DNA of 64,000 bases from positions 1-64,000 of the forward strand of contig ONHF01000007.1 of NCBI GenBank assembly GCA_900317555.1, read 5' to 3'. The notes beneath the pieces are model-generated. The model did not search any database, was not told the DNA's origin, and saw only the letters and a list, made by a program, of their open reading frames with translations. This stretch comes from an uncultured Lachnospiraceae bacterium. Lineage in GTDB: Bacteria > Bacillota > Clostridia > Lachnospirales > Lachnospiraceae. Shown piece after piece: positions 40,626 through 49,740 of this stretch (position 1 is its first letter; each line of letters begins with the position of its first letter). A program made the position numbers and the translations under genes.

Positions 40626-41444
40626 TCATTTCCTGCAGAGTTCATAAAACGCGACCGCGCCTGCCGCTGCGGCATTCAGGGAATCTACGCCGTGAGCCAT
40701 CGGAATCCGGACCGTATAATCGCAGTCCGCAATCGTCTTCGCGGCAAGACCGTCCCCTTCGTTTCCAAGGACAATCGCAAGCTTTTCTGCAGCGTGAAGC
40801 TTCGGATCGTCAATGCGGACCGTGTCATCCCGAAGCGCCATCGCGGCTGTCTCAAAGCCCAGTCCCCGCAGAAGGGACAGGCCCTCTTCCGGCCAGCTTC
40901 CCGGGAAATACGTCCACGGAACCTGAAATACGGTTCCGACCGAAACGCGGAGCGTGCGCCGGTACAGAGGATCGCTGCAGTCTTTCGTAAGAAGCACCGC
41001 GTCAACGCCAAGGGCTGCAGCGCTCCGGAAAACCGCGCCGACATTGGTCGGATTTTCTATGTTTTCCAGAACAGCGATTCTGCGGGCTCCCCGGCAGATA
41101 TCCGTTACGGAAGGCAGCGGTTTTCTGCGGAAAGCGCACAGGATGCCTCTCGTCAGATGGTATCCCGTGATCTGCGACAAAATTGGCAGCGGTGCCGTAT
41201 ACACCGGCACAGCGCCGAGGCGTTCGATAATCGGAGCCGCCTCTGTCTCTATATACTTCTCCTCGGTCAGCAGCGACACGGGTTCGTATCCCGCATCCAG
41301 CCCGCGCAGAATCACGTTCGGGCTTTCCCCGATGAAGATACCGGGCGTGGGCTCATAATAATGCCGCAGCTGATTTTCATTCAGATGGGCATAGGCGGCA
41401 AGCTCCGGCGCCGAAGGATCTGTGATATGGATGATGTCCGCCAT
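40626..41444 (-). CDS. TrmH/SpoU-family RNA 2'-O-methyltransferase
   Basis: A 272-residue SPOUT methyltransferase that 2'-O-methylates tRNA or rRNA. The N-terminal part is a substrate-binding domain; the knot domain has ENIENPTNVGAVFRSAAALG (motif 1), IVLGNEGDGL (motif 2) and IPMAHGVDSLNAAAAGAV (motif 3). Two adjacent ATG codons occur at 41447 and 41444; the second has better spacing from GGAG. It touches the stop of the nucleotide-sugar dehydrogenase gene, so it may ride on the cluster B transcript. The RNA target cannot be told. Confidence 0.9.
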   Translation of the reverse strand: MADIIHITDPSAPELAAYAHLNENQLRHYYEPTPGIFIGESPNVILRGLDAGYEPVSLLTEEKYIETEAAPIIERLGAVPVYTAPLPILSQITGYHLTRGILCAFRRKPLPSVTDICRGARRIAVLENIENPTNVGAVFRSAAALGVDAVLLTKDCSDPLYRRTLRVSVGTVFQVPWTYFPGSWPEEGLSLLRGLGFETAAMALRDDTVRIDDPKLHAAEKLAIVLGNEGDGLAAKTIADCDYTVRIPMAHGVDSLNAAAAGAVAFYELCRK

Positions 41445-42763
41445 CATAGTCTCCAGTAATCCCAGCCCTTTTCCTGCGTGAAATCCTCCCTGCGGAAGAC
41501 GCCCTTCAGGTCGGCAAACACCTTTCCTGTCCACTTCGGATTGAAGAACGAAGCGATCTTTTCGGGCGTCAGCGATGCAAACTCTTTGTGTTTGACAGCC
41601 ATCAGGACAGCGTCCATGTTCTGAACATCGCTCATCGGATGGAAGTCAATGCCGTAGAGGCGCTTTGCCTCCGCCGCGTCGCCCTCCGGATCTACAATCA
41701 GAGGCTCGATGCCGTACTCGCGCAGTTCCTTTACAATGTCCATGACCTTGGTGTTGCGCGTGTCAGGGCAGTTTTCCTTGAAGGTAAAGCCGAGGATCGC
41801 GACCTTCGCGTTCTTGACCGGGATATCGTTCCGGATGAGAAGCTTGACCAGCGATTCGGCGCAGTATTTGCCCATATCGTCGTTGATCCGTCTGCCCGAA
41901 AGAATGATCTGGGAGTGATAGCCGAACTGTTCCGCACGGTAAGTCAGATAGTACGGATCAATGCCGATGCAGTGACCGCCGACAAGCCCCGGACGGAAGT
42001 TCAGGAAATTCCACTTGGTCCCCGCGGCTTCGAGCACGGACTTTGTGTCGATTCCCATCTTGTGGAAGATAATCGAAAGCTCATTCATGAACGCGATGTT
42101 GATATCCCGCTGGGAATTCTCGATGACCTTCGCGGCTTCCGCGACCTTGATCGACTCCGCCCTGTGCACGCCTGCCTTTACGACCAGCTCGTAAACCTTC
42201 GCGATCGTATCCAGCGTTTCTGCGTCCATGCCGGAAACAATCTTCGTGATCGTCTCGAGGCGGTGCACCTTGTCGCCGGGGTTGATTCTCTCCGGAGAGT
42301 AACCGATTTTCCAGTCGGTGCCGCACTTCAGGCCGGACTCTTTTTCGATAATCGGGATGCAGGTTTCCTCGGTCACGCCCGGATAAACCGTGGACTCGAA
42401 AACAACGACTGTCCCTTTTGTCAGATTCTGTCCGACAAAACGGGAAGCGCCTTCAACCGGCGTAAGGTCCGGCGTATGGTCGTCATTGACCGGTGTAGGA
42501 ACCGCAACGATGATGAATTTCGCTTCCCGGAGTCTTTTCGGATCTGCGGTAAATTCCACCGTTGTTTCTCTGATCGCCTCGTCGCCGACCTCGTTTGTGG
42601 GGTCGATGCCGTTCTTGTATTTCTCAATCTTCGCTTCATTGAAGTCGAAGCCGATAACCTTGATCTTCTTCGCGAAAGCAACCGCGATCGGCATCCCGAC
42701 ATAGCCAAGGCCTACCAGCGCGAGTTTTTCCTCTCCGTTTACCAGTTTTTCGTAAAGATCCAT
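41444..42763 (-). CDS. UDP-N-acetylhexosamine / nucleotide-sugar 6-dehydrogenase (TviB/WbpO-like)
   Basis: A 439-residue enzyme oxidising the C6 hydroxyl of a UDP-sugar to a uronic acid with NAD. LVGLGYVGMPIAVAFA is the NAD site, FESTVYPGVTEE and YSPERINPGD are family motifs, and the catalytic Cys is in LVGGHCIGIDPYYL. Closest in style to TviB/VipA/WbpO, which act on UDP-GlcNAc or UDP-GalNAc. The TviC-like epimerase at 37718 is its likely pathway partner, and the AsnB gene next to it suggests that the uronic acid is amidated. ATG 42763 follows GGGAG. Confidence 0.92.
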   Translation of the reverse strand: MDLYEKLVNGEEKLALVGLGYVGMPIAVAFAKKIKVIGFDFNEAKIEKYKNGIDPTNEVGDEAIRETTVEFTADPKRLREAKFIIVAVPTPVNDDHTPDLTPVEGASRFVGQNLTKGTVVVFESTVYPGVTEETCIPIIEKESGLKCGTDWKIGYSPERINPGDKVHRLETITKIVSGMDAETLDTIAKVYELVVKAGVHRAESIKVAEAAKVIENSQRDINIAFMNELSIIFHKMGIDTKSVLEAAGTKWNFLNFRPGLVGGHCIGIDPYYLTYRAEQFGYHSQIILSGRRINDDMGKYCAESLVKLLIRNDIPVKNAKVAILGFTFKENCPDTRNTKVMDIVKELREYGIEPLIVDPEGDAAEAKRLYGIDFHPMSDVQNMDAVLMAVKHKEFASLTPEKIASFFNPKWTGKVFADLKGVFRREDFTQEKGWDYWRL

Positions 42764-42787
42764 TTTTCTCTCCCAAAGCCCCGCGGC

Positions 42788-42812
42788 TTTAACTGTTCTG
42801 TCTCAAAAGACA
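42788..42812 (-). other. Small intercistronic hairpin between asnB and the dehydrogenase gene
   Basis: Bases 42799-42812 form TGTCT-CAAA-AGACA, a perfect 5-pair stem with a 4-base loop, and the neighbouring AAAGCC-GCGG-GGCTTT sits next to the ribosome site of the dehydrogenase gene. They lie in a 59-base gap, longer than most gaps in this operon, and may tune mRNA processing or translation. Confidence 0.25.
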
Positions 42813-42822
42813 CGGCAAAATT

Positions 42823-44832
42823 TTAATTGTTTTGTATAGTTTTTTCAAGCCAGTTCTGGAACATCAGAATATACCAGATCTGCGGCCTGTAAATGCCTCT
42901 TTCGGTAAGGTCTGACCAGAGACGCGAGACGAGGTCCGCGTCGAGATATCCCTGCCTTCGGATTTTATCCGGCTGCAGCAGGTCTTCCGCAAACGGCCGG
43001 AGCGCAGAGGACAGAAGCCACTTTTTTACCGGCACCGAAAATCCTTTCTTCGGGCGGTCCAGAAGGTTCTTCGGCACATACCGGTACAGGACGTCCTTCA
43101 AAACAAGCTTGCCCTCCTGATCGTTCCGGAGGTACGAAACCGGCAGCGTCCACGCAAATTCCACGATATCGCGGTCGAGCAGCGGAACTCTTGTTTCAAG
43201 GGAAACTGCCATCGCGGTGCGGTCCACCTTGACCAGAATATCATCCGGATGATACTGCAGAAGATCTCTGAGCATCGCGTCCTTGCAGGCATCGGATAAG
43301 AGAAGCTCCGGCAGGTATTCTTCGGCTGCGGCAGGAACCGCGGAGCCTTTTGCAGCGCTGCCGGCGAGCGCGATCTCATCCGGAATCCGGCCGCGGATGC
43401 CAAACTCCGCGTTCCGCTGAAGTCTTCCCAGAGAAAGCGGCCCGTCCGCCTGCAGAAGCATGCCCTTTGTTCTGTACAAAGAAGGCTCCGGCAGCGGATT
43501 ATGAAGCAGCGCCGCGCCCGCGATCCTGCGGACGCCATACGGCACGCTCTGCATCTTTCCCCAGATCCGCGAGAGGGACGCGTAAGAGCGGTAGCCGCAG
43601 AACAGTTCGTCTCCCGCGTCTCCCGATAAAGACACCGTAACATGTTCCCTCGTCATTTGGCTTACGAGATAGGTCGGGATCTGCGAAGAGTCCGCGAACG
43701 GTTCCCCGAACATGCCCGCGAGCTTCGGAATCACCGCCTGCGCCTCCTGCTCGCTGATATACAGCTGCGTGTGGTCTGTGCCGAGGTGCCTTGCGATTTC
43801 CGCGGCAGCTGGCGCTTCGTCATAGGCGTCTTCATTCATGCCGATGGTAAATGTCCTGACTTTCCCGGGCGCCAGCGACTGCATAACCGACACGACCGTC
43901 GAAGAGTCGATGCCGGCAGAAAGGAAAGCGCCAATCGGCACATCCGCGACCATCTGCCCGCGGACCGCTTCCCTTAAAAGGCGCTCCAGCTCATTCGCCG
44001 CCTCTTCTCTCGTGCCTCGGAACGGATTCCGGAAACCTTCGACAGCGGCATCCCTCATTGACCAGTAGAGTTCATAGCGAAAGCCTTTGCCTTCATAGCA
44101 TCCGCTGCCTGTTCTGTGGCATTCTCCGTATAAATCTGAAGGCACATCGAATTTTGCATACGGCGCTTCCAGCGTCAGCATGCTGCCCGGCACAAGCTTG
44201 TACAGGTCTTCATAGATTGTGTACGGCGCCGGAATATAACCGTAGCGGAAATAGAGCGGCAGCACATCCCGCCGGATTCTGTTTGAAAAGCCCGGGATTT
44301 TCGTAAGCGCGCCGATGTCCGAGGCGAACGCGAACGATTCCCTGCCATCCGCCGCATTGTCCGTATGCACCCAGCCGAAATAGAGCGGTTTTTCTCCGAC
44401 GCGGTCGCGCGTGAGCGCCAATGTTTTGCACCTGCTGTCATAAATTGCGGCTGCCCACATCCCCTTGCACATCTGCAGCGTTTCCTTTACGCCGAATGCT
44501 CCGCAGGCTTCCACGAGTGCTTCCGTATCCGACGTTCCCCGAAAGCCTGTAACTTTCTTCTCCGAAAGAAGCTTTTGCCGGAGCTTCTGATAGTCATAGA
44601 TCTCTCCGTTGAAAACGATCGTATAACGGCCGTCCGCTGACCGGAACGGCTGGGAGCCTGCAGGCGAAAGGTCAATAATCGAAAGGCGCCTGTGTCCCAG
44701 CGTAACAGCACCGTCCGCGCCGGTCCAGATGCCCTCCGCGTCCGGGCCCCGGTCTTTCATCCATTCATTGACTGCATGGACCGCGCCTTTTGCGTCTCCT
44801 GCAAAACAACATAGTCCTGATATTCCACACAT
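42823..44832 (-). CDS. asnB: Second AsnB-type glutamine amidotransferase
   Basis: A 669-residue AsnB homologue. Cys2 (MCGISGLCC), RRLSIIDLSPAGSQPF and VFNGEIYDYQ make up the glutaminase domain. The synthetase domain has FLSAGIDSSTV in place of the common SGGxDSS, and SLSGDAGDELFCGY. Its place directly upstream of a nucleotide-sugar dehydrogenase gene favours amidation of a uronic acid over asparagine synthesis. An Ala/Ser-rich insert (LAGSAAKGSAVPAAAEE) lies in the C-terminal half. ATG 44832 is preceded by GGAGG. Confidence 0.88.
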   Translation of the reverse strand: MCGISGLCCFAGDAKGAVHAVNEWMKDRGPDAEGIWTGADGAVTLGHRRLSIIDLSPAGSQPFRSADGRYTIVFNGEIYDYQKLRQKLLSEKKVTGFRGTSDTEALVEACGAFGVKETLQMCKGMWAAAIYDSRCKTLALTRDRVGEKPLYFGWVHTDNAADGRESFAFASDIGALTKIPGFSNRIRRDVLPLYFRYGYIPAPYTIYEDLYKLVPGSMLTLEAPYAKFDVPSDLYGECHRTGSGCYEGKGFRYELYWSMRDAAVEGFRNPFRGTREEAANELERLLREAVRGQMVADVPIGAFLSAGIDSSTVVSVMQSLAPGKVRTFTIGMNEDAYDEAPAAAEIARHLGTDHTQLYISEQEAQAVIPKLAGMFGEPFADSSQIPTYLVSQMTREHVTVSLSGDAGDELFCGYRSYASLSRIWGKMQSVPYGVRRIAGAALLHNPLPEPSLYRTKGMLLQADGPLSLGRLQRNAEFGIRGRIPDEIALAGSAAKGSAVPAAAEEYLPELLLSDACKDAMLRDLLQYHPDDILVKVDRTAMAVSLETRVPLLDRDIVEFAWTLPVSYLRNDQEGKLVLKDVLYRYVPKNLLDRPKKGFSVPVKKWLLSSALRPFAEDLLQPDKIRRQGYLDADLVSRLWSDLTERGIYRPQIWYILMFQNWLEKTIQNN

Positions 44833-44853
44833 ATGAGCCTCCAGTATCCCGTG

Positions 44854-45963
44854 TCATCTGGATGTAGTGTTCAAAGACGGCGCAAGCAGTGCCGTATAGT
44901 CATAGCTTCCGTAAAAGCTTTTCTCAAAATCCAGCAGCTCCCGCAGATTTTCCTTCGTGACTCTGCCTTCCCCTGCATGGATTCTGCGCATCAGCTCTCC
45001 CGCGGTTTCCGCGTTATAGTGCACCGAATCGGCATAATGAGAGAAGTCCGTGCAGAGCGCGGTATCCTCCGCGAAGGAATACAGCTGTACATTATCACAG
45101 GAGAGCAGCAGCGAAAACGCAAGCTCCTGCGCCTGTATCTGTTTGTACAGAATTCCCTGCGCGTACATGGTCCCCCAGCGCGCAATGGAGACCGGCGGTA
45201 CAAAGTAATAAAACTGTGTATCCGGATGCGCCTTCGCGATCGAAACGAGGTTCTGCGAGACATTCTCCTTTACCATCTCCGCCTCTTCGGCTGTCAGCTC
45301 CTTCTGCGGCACACTCCCCGGCGTGCCCCGGAGTTCCTTCCGATAGTCCGAAAGTTCGCGCAACGCTTTCTCCTGTCCGTCCGCTGTCTCCGGCGCCGCG
45401 CTGTAGGAATCGAAGGAATCCACACCGCCTTTTCCGTTCAGGAGTCTCCGCACTGTCATCGGCAGGCAGTAGCCCGCGATCACATCCTTGTTCAGAAGAT
45501 ACTTCAGGTCGTCAAACGGATTCCGGTTATACAGGTAGGTCGGATATTCGCCCATCTCCTTGTGAAGCGTATCTTTATCCTCAATCAGGTAGGAGTCTTC
45601 CACACTGCGAAGGACAAAGCGGATGCCGCTGTGCGTCCGGAACGCGGTCTTTAAATTGTCATTGACTTCCCGGTAGGAAGCGCCGGGATACGGCACCTTG
45701 ACCGAAGAAGCGTCAAAGAGGCTGTCAAACTGCGTCGTATGAAAATTCTCGGTAAAGCTGGTGCCGGTAATCAGGCTGTCGTAATCGAAGTGCTTTGTGA
45801 TGCCGTCGTTCTGCGCCCGCTGATTTTCCAGCTTGTAGTAAAATCCCGGAAGCGGCGCGTGATAGTGGAAAAACGGATCCAGCACCGCGGTGTAGAAACA
45901 GACGCCCGCGGTAACAGCTGCCGTAAGGATGATGAAGTTTTTAATCCATCGTTTTTCGTTCAT
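44854..45963 (-). CDS. Membrane-anchored SGNH/AlgX-like protein, partner of MBOAT
   Basis: A 369-residue protein with a single N-terminal membrane anchor (WIKNFIILTAAVTAGVCFY) and an outer domain. SLITGTSFTENF resembles the Ser-containing first block of SGNH esterase/acyltransferases, and YADSVHYN near the C-terminus gives the Asp-x-x-His block. Such proteins (AlgJ/AlgX/DltD-like) work with an MBOAT membrane acyltransferase to move acetyl groups to an extracellular polysaccharide. The MBOAT gene is directly upstream, 24 bases away. ATG 45963 lies 10 bases after GAGAGG. The family name is inferred from motifs and context. Confidence 0.72.
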   Translation of the reverse strand: MNEKRWIKNFIILTAAVTAGVCFYTAVLDPFFHYHAPLPGFYYKLENQRAQNDGITKHFDYDSLITGTSFTENFHTTQFDSLFDASSVKVPYPGASYREVNDNLKTAFRTHSGIRFVLRSVEDSYLIEDKDTLHKEMGEYPTYLYNRNPFDDLKYLLNKDVIAGYCLPMTVRRLLNGKGGVDSFDSYSAAPETADGQEKALRELSDYRKELRGTPGSVPQKELTAEEAEMVKENVSQNLVSIAKAHPDTQFYYFVPPVSIARWGTMYAQGILYKQIQAQELAFSLLLSCDNVQLYSFAEDTALCTDFSHYADSVHYNAETAGELMRRIHAGEGRVTKENLRELLDFEKSFYGSYDYTALLAPSLNTTSR

Positions 45964-45987
45964 CGCGCTGCGCGCCTCTCCTCGTCT

Positions 45988-47442
45988 TTAAAAGTTTGAA
46001 TAAATAAAGTTGGATACGGTTCCCGTTGAAGCCGCGCAAAGGACAAGAAGGAGCGCCGTCATAACCAGCTGCGGTTTCCCTGCCCTGTACCTGCGCTCCT
46101 GCAGATTTTTCGTAAAGAGGCAGATATACAGTCCGGCGCCAAGAAGCACGATCGCGGACACCGTAAAAACAGTGCTGTCCGAAACCTGCAATCCCAGAAG
46201 CTGAAAAGCCGCGCGCAGCCCCGGAATCCGCAGAAGCCCCGCCAGCTCCTGATTCAGAATGTAGCCTCCGTTGAAAAGCTGCGCGGTCAGATACCGCCAC
46301 TGTTCAAACGACGATGCGCCGAACAGAAGCCATGCGACGTTTACAAAGAAGAAAGTAAAGAACCAGCGGATGATTTTCGGCACATAGGAGAGCGGCTTTT
46401 TGAAAATCCGCTCGAAGCACTGCGCCGCGCCGTGCAGAAGTCCCCAGACGACAAACGTCCAGTTCGCGCCGTGCCAGAAACCGCTGATCAGAAAGACGAT
46501 CATGATATTTCTGTATGTGCGGAGCTTCCCTTTTCTGGAACCGCCAAGCGGGAAATACACATAGGTTCGTAAAAAGTCCGTCAGCGAAATATGCCAGCGC
46601 TTCCAGAACTCCGTCACGGAAAACGCCTTGTACGGCGAGTTGAAGTTCAGAGGCAGATCGATGTTCAGCATCAAAGAGACTGCCGCCGCCATATCGCAGT
46701 ACGACGAGAAGTCAAAATAAATCTGCAGTGTATACGAAAGCATGACGATGATCACATCAAACGTCGTGCAGTTCCTGTAATTCTGATATCCGAAGGCCGC
46801 GGCCTTCGCGAACGTATCCGCAAGGAAAAGCTTTTTGGCCAGGCCCAGCGTGAACATCTGCGCAGCTGTCACAAAGCGGCGCGCATCCGGCCGCATTCTG
46901 TTTTCTCCCGAAAGCTGTGCAAAGAAGGCCGAAGGCTGCATGATCGGTCCCTGCGAAAGTTTCGGAAAGTAGGAAACATAGAGCAGGTACTGCGGAAATG
47001 TCACATCGGAAAGCTTTCCGTGAAAGCGCTCCACGCAGAAAGCCAGCTGGGAAAACGTGTAGAAGCTGATGCCCAGAGGCAGCAGGATAGAAGGCTGCGG
47101 AAGCTGTCTCTGCAGGAGCGTGCCCGCGGTATTCAGAAAGAAATTCGTGTACTTGAAAAACAGAAGCAGTCCGATATTCAGAAAGAGTGCAAGGAGAAAG
47201 GCAGCTTTTCCGGAGCGTCCTTTTTCCCGCGCTCTGCGCGAACAATCTGTCAGCGCGAATGTTGCCGCGGAAGAGGCCAGAAGCAGCAGGGCTGCCGGGA
47301 TCCCCGCGAAGGTATAGAAAACAAGACCGGCAGCCAGAAGAAATCCGTCGGCTGCCCGCCTGCCATGTTTTCCCGAAAGAAAAAATCCTGCCGCAGCTGC
47401 CGGCAGAAACAGATAGATAAAGATCAGCGAGTTGAAATTCAT
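45988..47442 (-). CDS. MBOAT-family O-acyltransferase (AlgI-like)
   Basis: A 484-residue membrane-bound O-acyltransferase with about 11 helices. LLPLGISFYTFSQLAF, SYFPKLSQGPIM, FNSPYKAFSVTEFWKRWHISL and GFWHGANWTFVVWGLLHG (with the invariant His) match AlgI/DltB/PatA. It passes an acyl group, most likely acetyl from acetyl-CoA, across the membrane for the SGNH-like partner. ATG 47442 overlaps the upstream glycosyltransferase stop (ATGA); the longer frame is not protein-like. Confidence 0.92.
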   Translation of the reverse strand: MNFNSLIFIYLFLPAAAAGFFLSGKHGRRAADGFLLAAGLVFYTFAGIPAALLLLASSAATFALTDCSRRAREKGRSGKAAFLLALFLNIGLLLFFKYTNFFLNTAGTLLQRQLPQPSILLPLGISFYTFSQLAFCVERFHGKLSDVTFPQYLLYVSYFPKLSQGPIMQPSAFFAQLSGENRMRPDARRFVTAAQMFTLGLAKKLFLADTFAKAAAFGYQNYRNCTTFDVIIVMLSYTLQIYFDFSSYCDMAAAVSLMLNIDLPLNFNSPYKAFSVTEFWKRWHISLTDFLRTYVYFPLGGSRKGKLRTYRNIMIVFLISGFWHGANWTFVVWGLLHGAAQCFERIFKKPLSYVPKIIRWFFTFFFVNVAWLLFGASSFEQWRYLTAQLFNGGYILNQELAGLLRIPGLRAAFQLLGLQVSDSTVFTVSAIVLLGAGLYICLFTKNLQERRYRAGKPQLVMTALLLVLCAASTGTVSNFIYSNF

Positions 47443-48641
47443 CGGCACATAAGACCCTTCAGGTAGTCCAGCCACTGCCGGTTGATTCTGTCCGGATTGT
47501 ACAGCTCCTGCACACGGGCGGCCGCCGCGCCAAGCCTTGCGCAAAGCGACGGATCGGACATCAGCACTGCCAGCTTTTCTGCCATTATATCATCCCTGTC
47601 CACCGGAACAAGAAAACCGTTCTCACCGTCCCGGATCAGATCCCGCGGGCCATACGACGGACAGTCTGTCGAGATGCAGGCAAGGCCGAGGCTCATCGCC
47701 TCGATCAGAGCGTTCGGCATACCTTCTGTTTTGGACGGAAGTACGAAAATTTCAGACTGGTCAATGCGTCTGTCAACGCCGGACACAGCCCCGTGAAAAA
47801 CAACGTGATCCCGGATCCCCAGTTCCTCCGAAAGCGTCTCGAAGTCCTCTCTTTTCCTGCCGTCGCCGTAAATATGCAGCGTATATTCGGGGTGCGCATC
47901 CCGCGTCTTTGCGAACGCGCGAATCAGCATTCCCTGATTCTTGTTCCCGTCCAGGCGCCCGACGCAGACTACCTCCTTGCGCCGTTTTCCTTCATAGGGC
48001 GGCCGCAGAAACGCGGGATGAATCGAATTCGGCAGAATGACCGACTTTTTCCGGACCGCGCGCCGGAAATATTTCGCCGCGCCCCCCGTCTGAAGCACAA
48101 CGCCTGCGGCATGTGCGAACAACGCCTGCGCGCACAGTTTCATACCTCTGCTGCTGTATTCGCGTGCCGGCATGCCGCGCACCGAAACGACAACCGGGAG
48201 CGGCCGCCTTACCTGCTTCCCTTTGTTATCTGTAATTGTATGCTTCAAACCTTTCGCGGTCGCGACCGCCATCAGGTTGTTCTTGCCGGAAAAGGAAAGG
48301 ATCAGATCCGGTGAAAGGCGCCTCCAGATACCGCGAAGATTGTCAAAACGGACCTTGAAGTTATGCAGTCTTCCGCCCGTAAGTAAATCCGCCGGGGGAT
48401 CCGAATAGACTCTCCGGATACCGCTTTCGTTCTCCAGCGGCTCCCCTGTCACAGGGTCCCACGCCCCGTGCGGCAGCACATATTCCGGCGGATGGAAATA
48501 CGTCGTTACAAGCGTCACGCGCATCCCCTGCGCGTAGAAATACTCTGCGAGATTTCCCATCACCCGCTCGGCGCCTCCCTTCTGGAGAGAGCCGATATAC
48601 AGAACGATGTGCGGCGCCTCTTTTCTAGCTGCGTCTTCCAT
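47439..48641 (-). CDS. Family 4 glycosyltransferase
   Basis: A 400-residue GT4 enzyme: HIVLYIGSLQKGGAERVM, VVCVGRLDGNKNQGMLIRAF, YGDGRKREDFE and LPSKTEGMPNALIEAMSLG. It is similar in layout to the next two genes upstream, suggesting a duplicated series. ATG 48641 follows GGAGG; it overlaps the upstream gene by 17 bases. Related enzymes often transfer galactose or N-acetylhexosamine, but specificity is not determined. Confidence 0.88.
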   Translation of the reverse strand: MEDAARKEAPHIVLYIGSLQKGGAERVMGNLAEYFYAQGMRVTLVTTYFHPPEYVLPHGAWDPVTGEPLENESGIRRVYSDPPADLLTGGRLHNFKVRFDNLRGIWRRLSPDLILSFSGKNNLMAVATAKGLKHTITDNKGKQVRRPLPVVVSVRGMPAREYSSRGMKLCAQALFAHAAGVVLQTGGAAKYFRRAVRKKSVILPNSIHPAFLRPPYEGKRRKEVVCVGRLDGNKNQGMLIRAFAKTRDAHPEYTLHIYGDGRKREDFETLSEELGIRDHVVFHGAVSGVDRRIDQSEIFVLPSKTEGMPNALIEAMSLGLACISTDCPSYGPRDLIRDGENGFLVPVDRDDIMAEKLAVLMSDPSLCARLGAAAARVQELYNPDRINRQWLDYLKGLMCR

Positions 48642-49740
48642 GCGCGGAAACCTCCAAAAGAAAATCACGCCACTGCCTGTAAATGACTTCTTCGTTCGCC
48701 CTTTCCCGGATTCTTCTCGCGCGCTCTCCCATAGCCTGCGCCTTCTGTGGATTTTCGATCATATACAGAATTGCCTGTGCCATCCGGTCCGTATCGCCGA
48801 CAGGCACTAAAAGACCGTTCTCGCCGCTTTGAATCAGCATGCGGGGTGCGCCCGGCCTGCAGTCCGTTGAAATTACAGGGAGGCCGAGAGCCATGGCCTC
48901 CATCAGAGCGTTCGGCATGCCTTCATAGTCAGATGAGAAGGCAAAACAAGCCGCGTCCCGGATCTCCTTCTCAAGCGTGCTGCAGTCGCCCATTAGAAAT
49001 ACCGCATCTTCCAGATGGTGTTCATGGATGGCTTCTTTAATGCTTGTCTTCGCGCCGTCCCCCGAATCGGGGCCGTAGATTTTCAGGACATAGTCCGGAT
49101 GCTTTTCATGCACCTTGGAAAACGCGTGTACGAGCATGGTCTGATTCTTGAAAAAGACGAGCCGCCCCACGCTGACAACCGTCTTTGTCCTTGCAGAGAG
49201 CGGCGTGTCCGGCGCGTCGATATACTTCTGCGTAACCGGATTCAGTATGACGACCGAGCGTCTTCTGATGTCCTCCGAAAAGAAATCCCGTGCGTCGGGC
49301 GTCTGGAAAACGCCGCCCGCGGCGCGGCCGAAAAGGAGCCTGATCATGATTGAATTCAAAGCACCTGTATAAGTTGCCTTCGGATCGACACGGACGCTGA
49401 TGACAACCGGAACGCCGGTCCCACGGCAGGCGGAAAGCGAGCGGTAAATGGCCTTTCTCGCGAACGCGACAAGAACATCCGGCTTTTCCCGCACCATGAA
49501 ATCATGCAGGTGAGAGCGCCGTGCGAGAGCTTTACCGGCTCTTCCCTTTCCTTCTTCGGCAGGCAGAAGTCCTACATGAACTCTGCGGACAAAAGGGTGC
49601 AGTTCATATTCGTTCGGATCGGTCCATTCGGTTGCCACGATGACTTCATCGCCGTGCTCTGCGAACTGTCCCGCCAGATTGGTGACAACGCGCTCGGCTC
49701 CGCCGTGGGTCAGGCAGTTCAGATGAAATGCTATCTTCAT
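48625..49740 (-). CDS. Family 4 glycosyltransferase
   Basis: A 371-residue GT4 enzyme: MKIAFHLNCLTHGGAERVV, VVSVGRLVFFKNQTMLVHAF, IYGPDSGDG and FSSDYEGMPNALMEAMALGLPVI. Its C-terminal part (NEEVIYRQWRDFL) resembles that of the gene downstream (DRINRQWLDYL), which suggests that they arose by duplication. ATG 49740 follows GGAGA and shares ATGA with the upstream stop. Confidence 0.88.
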   Translation of the reverse strand: MKIAFHLNCLTHGGAERVVTNLAGQFAEHGDEVIVATEWTDPNEYELHPFVRRVHVGLLPAEEGKGRAGKALARRSHLHDFMVREKPDVLVAFARKAIYRSLSACRGTGVPVVISVRVDPKATYTGALNSIMIRLLFGRAAGGVFQTPDARDFFSEDIRRRSVVILNPVTQKYIDAPDTPLSARTKTVVSVGRLVFFKNQTMLVHAFSKVHEKHPDYVLKIYGPDSGDGAKTSIKEAIHEHHLEDAVFLMGDCSTLEKEIRDAACFAFSSDYEGMPNALMEAMALGLPVISTDCRPGAPRMLIQSGENGLLVPVGDTDRMAQAILYMIENPQKAQAMGERARRIRERANEEVIYRQWRDFLLEVSAHGRRS

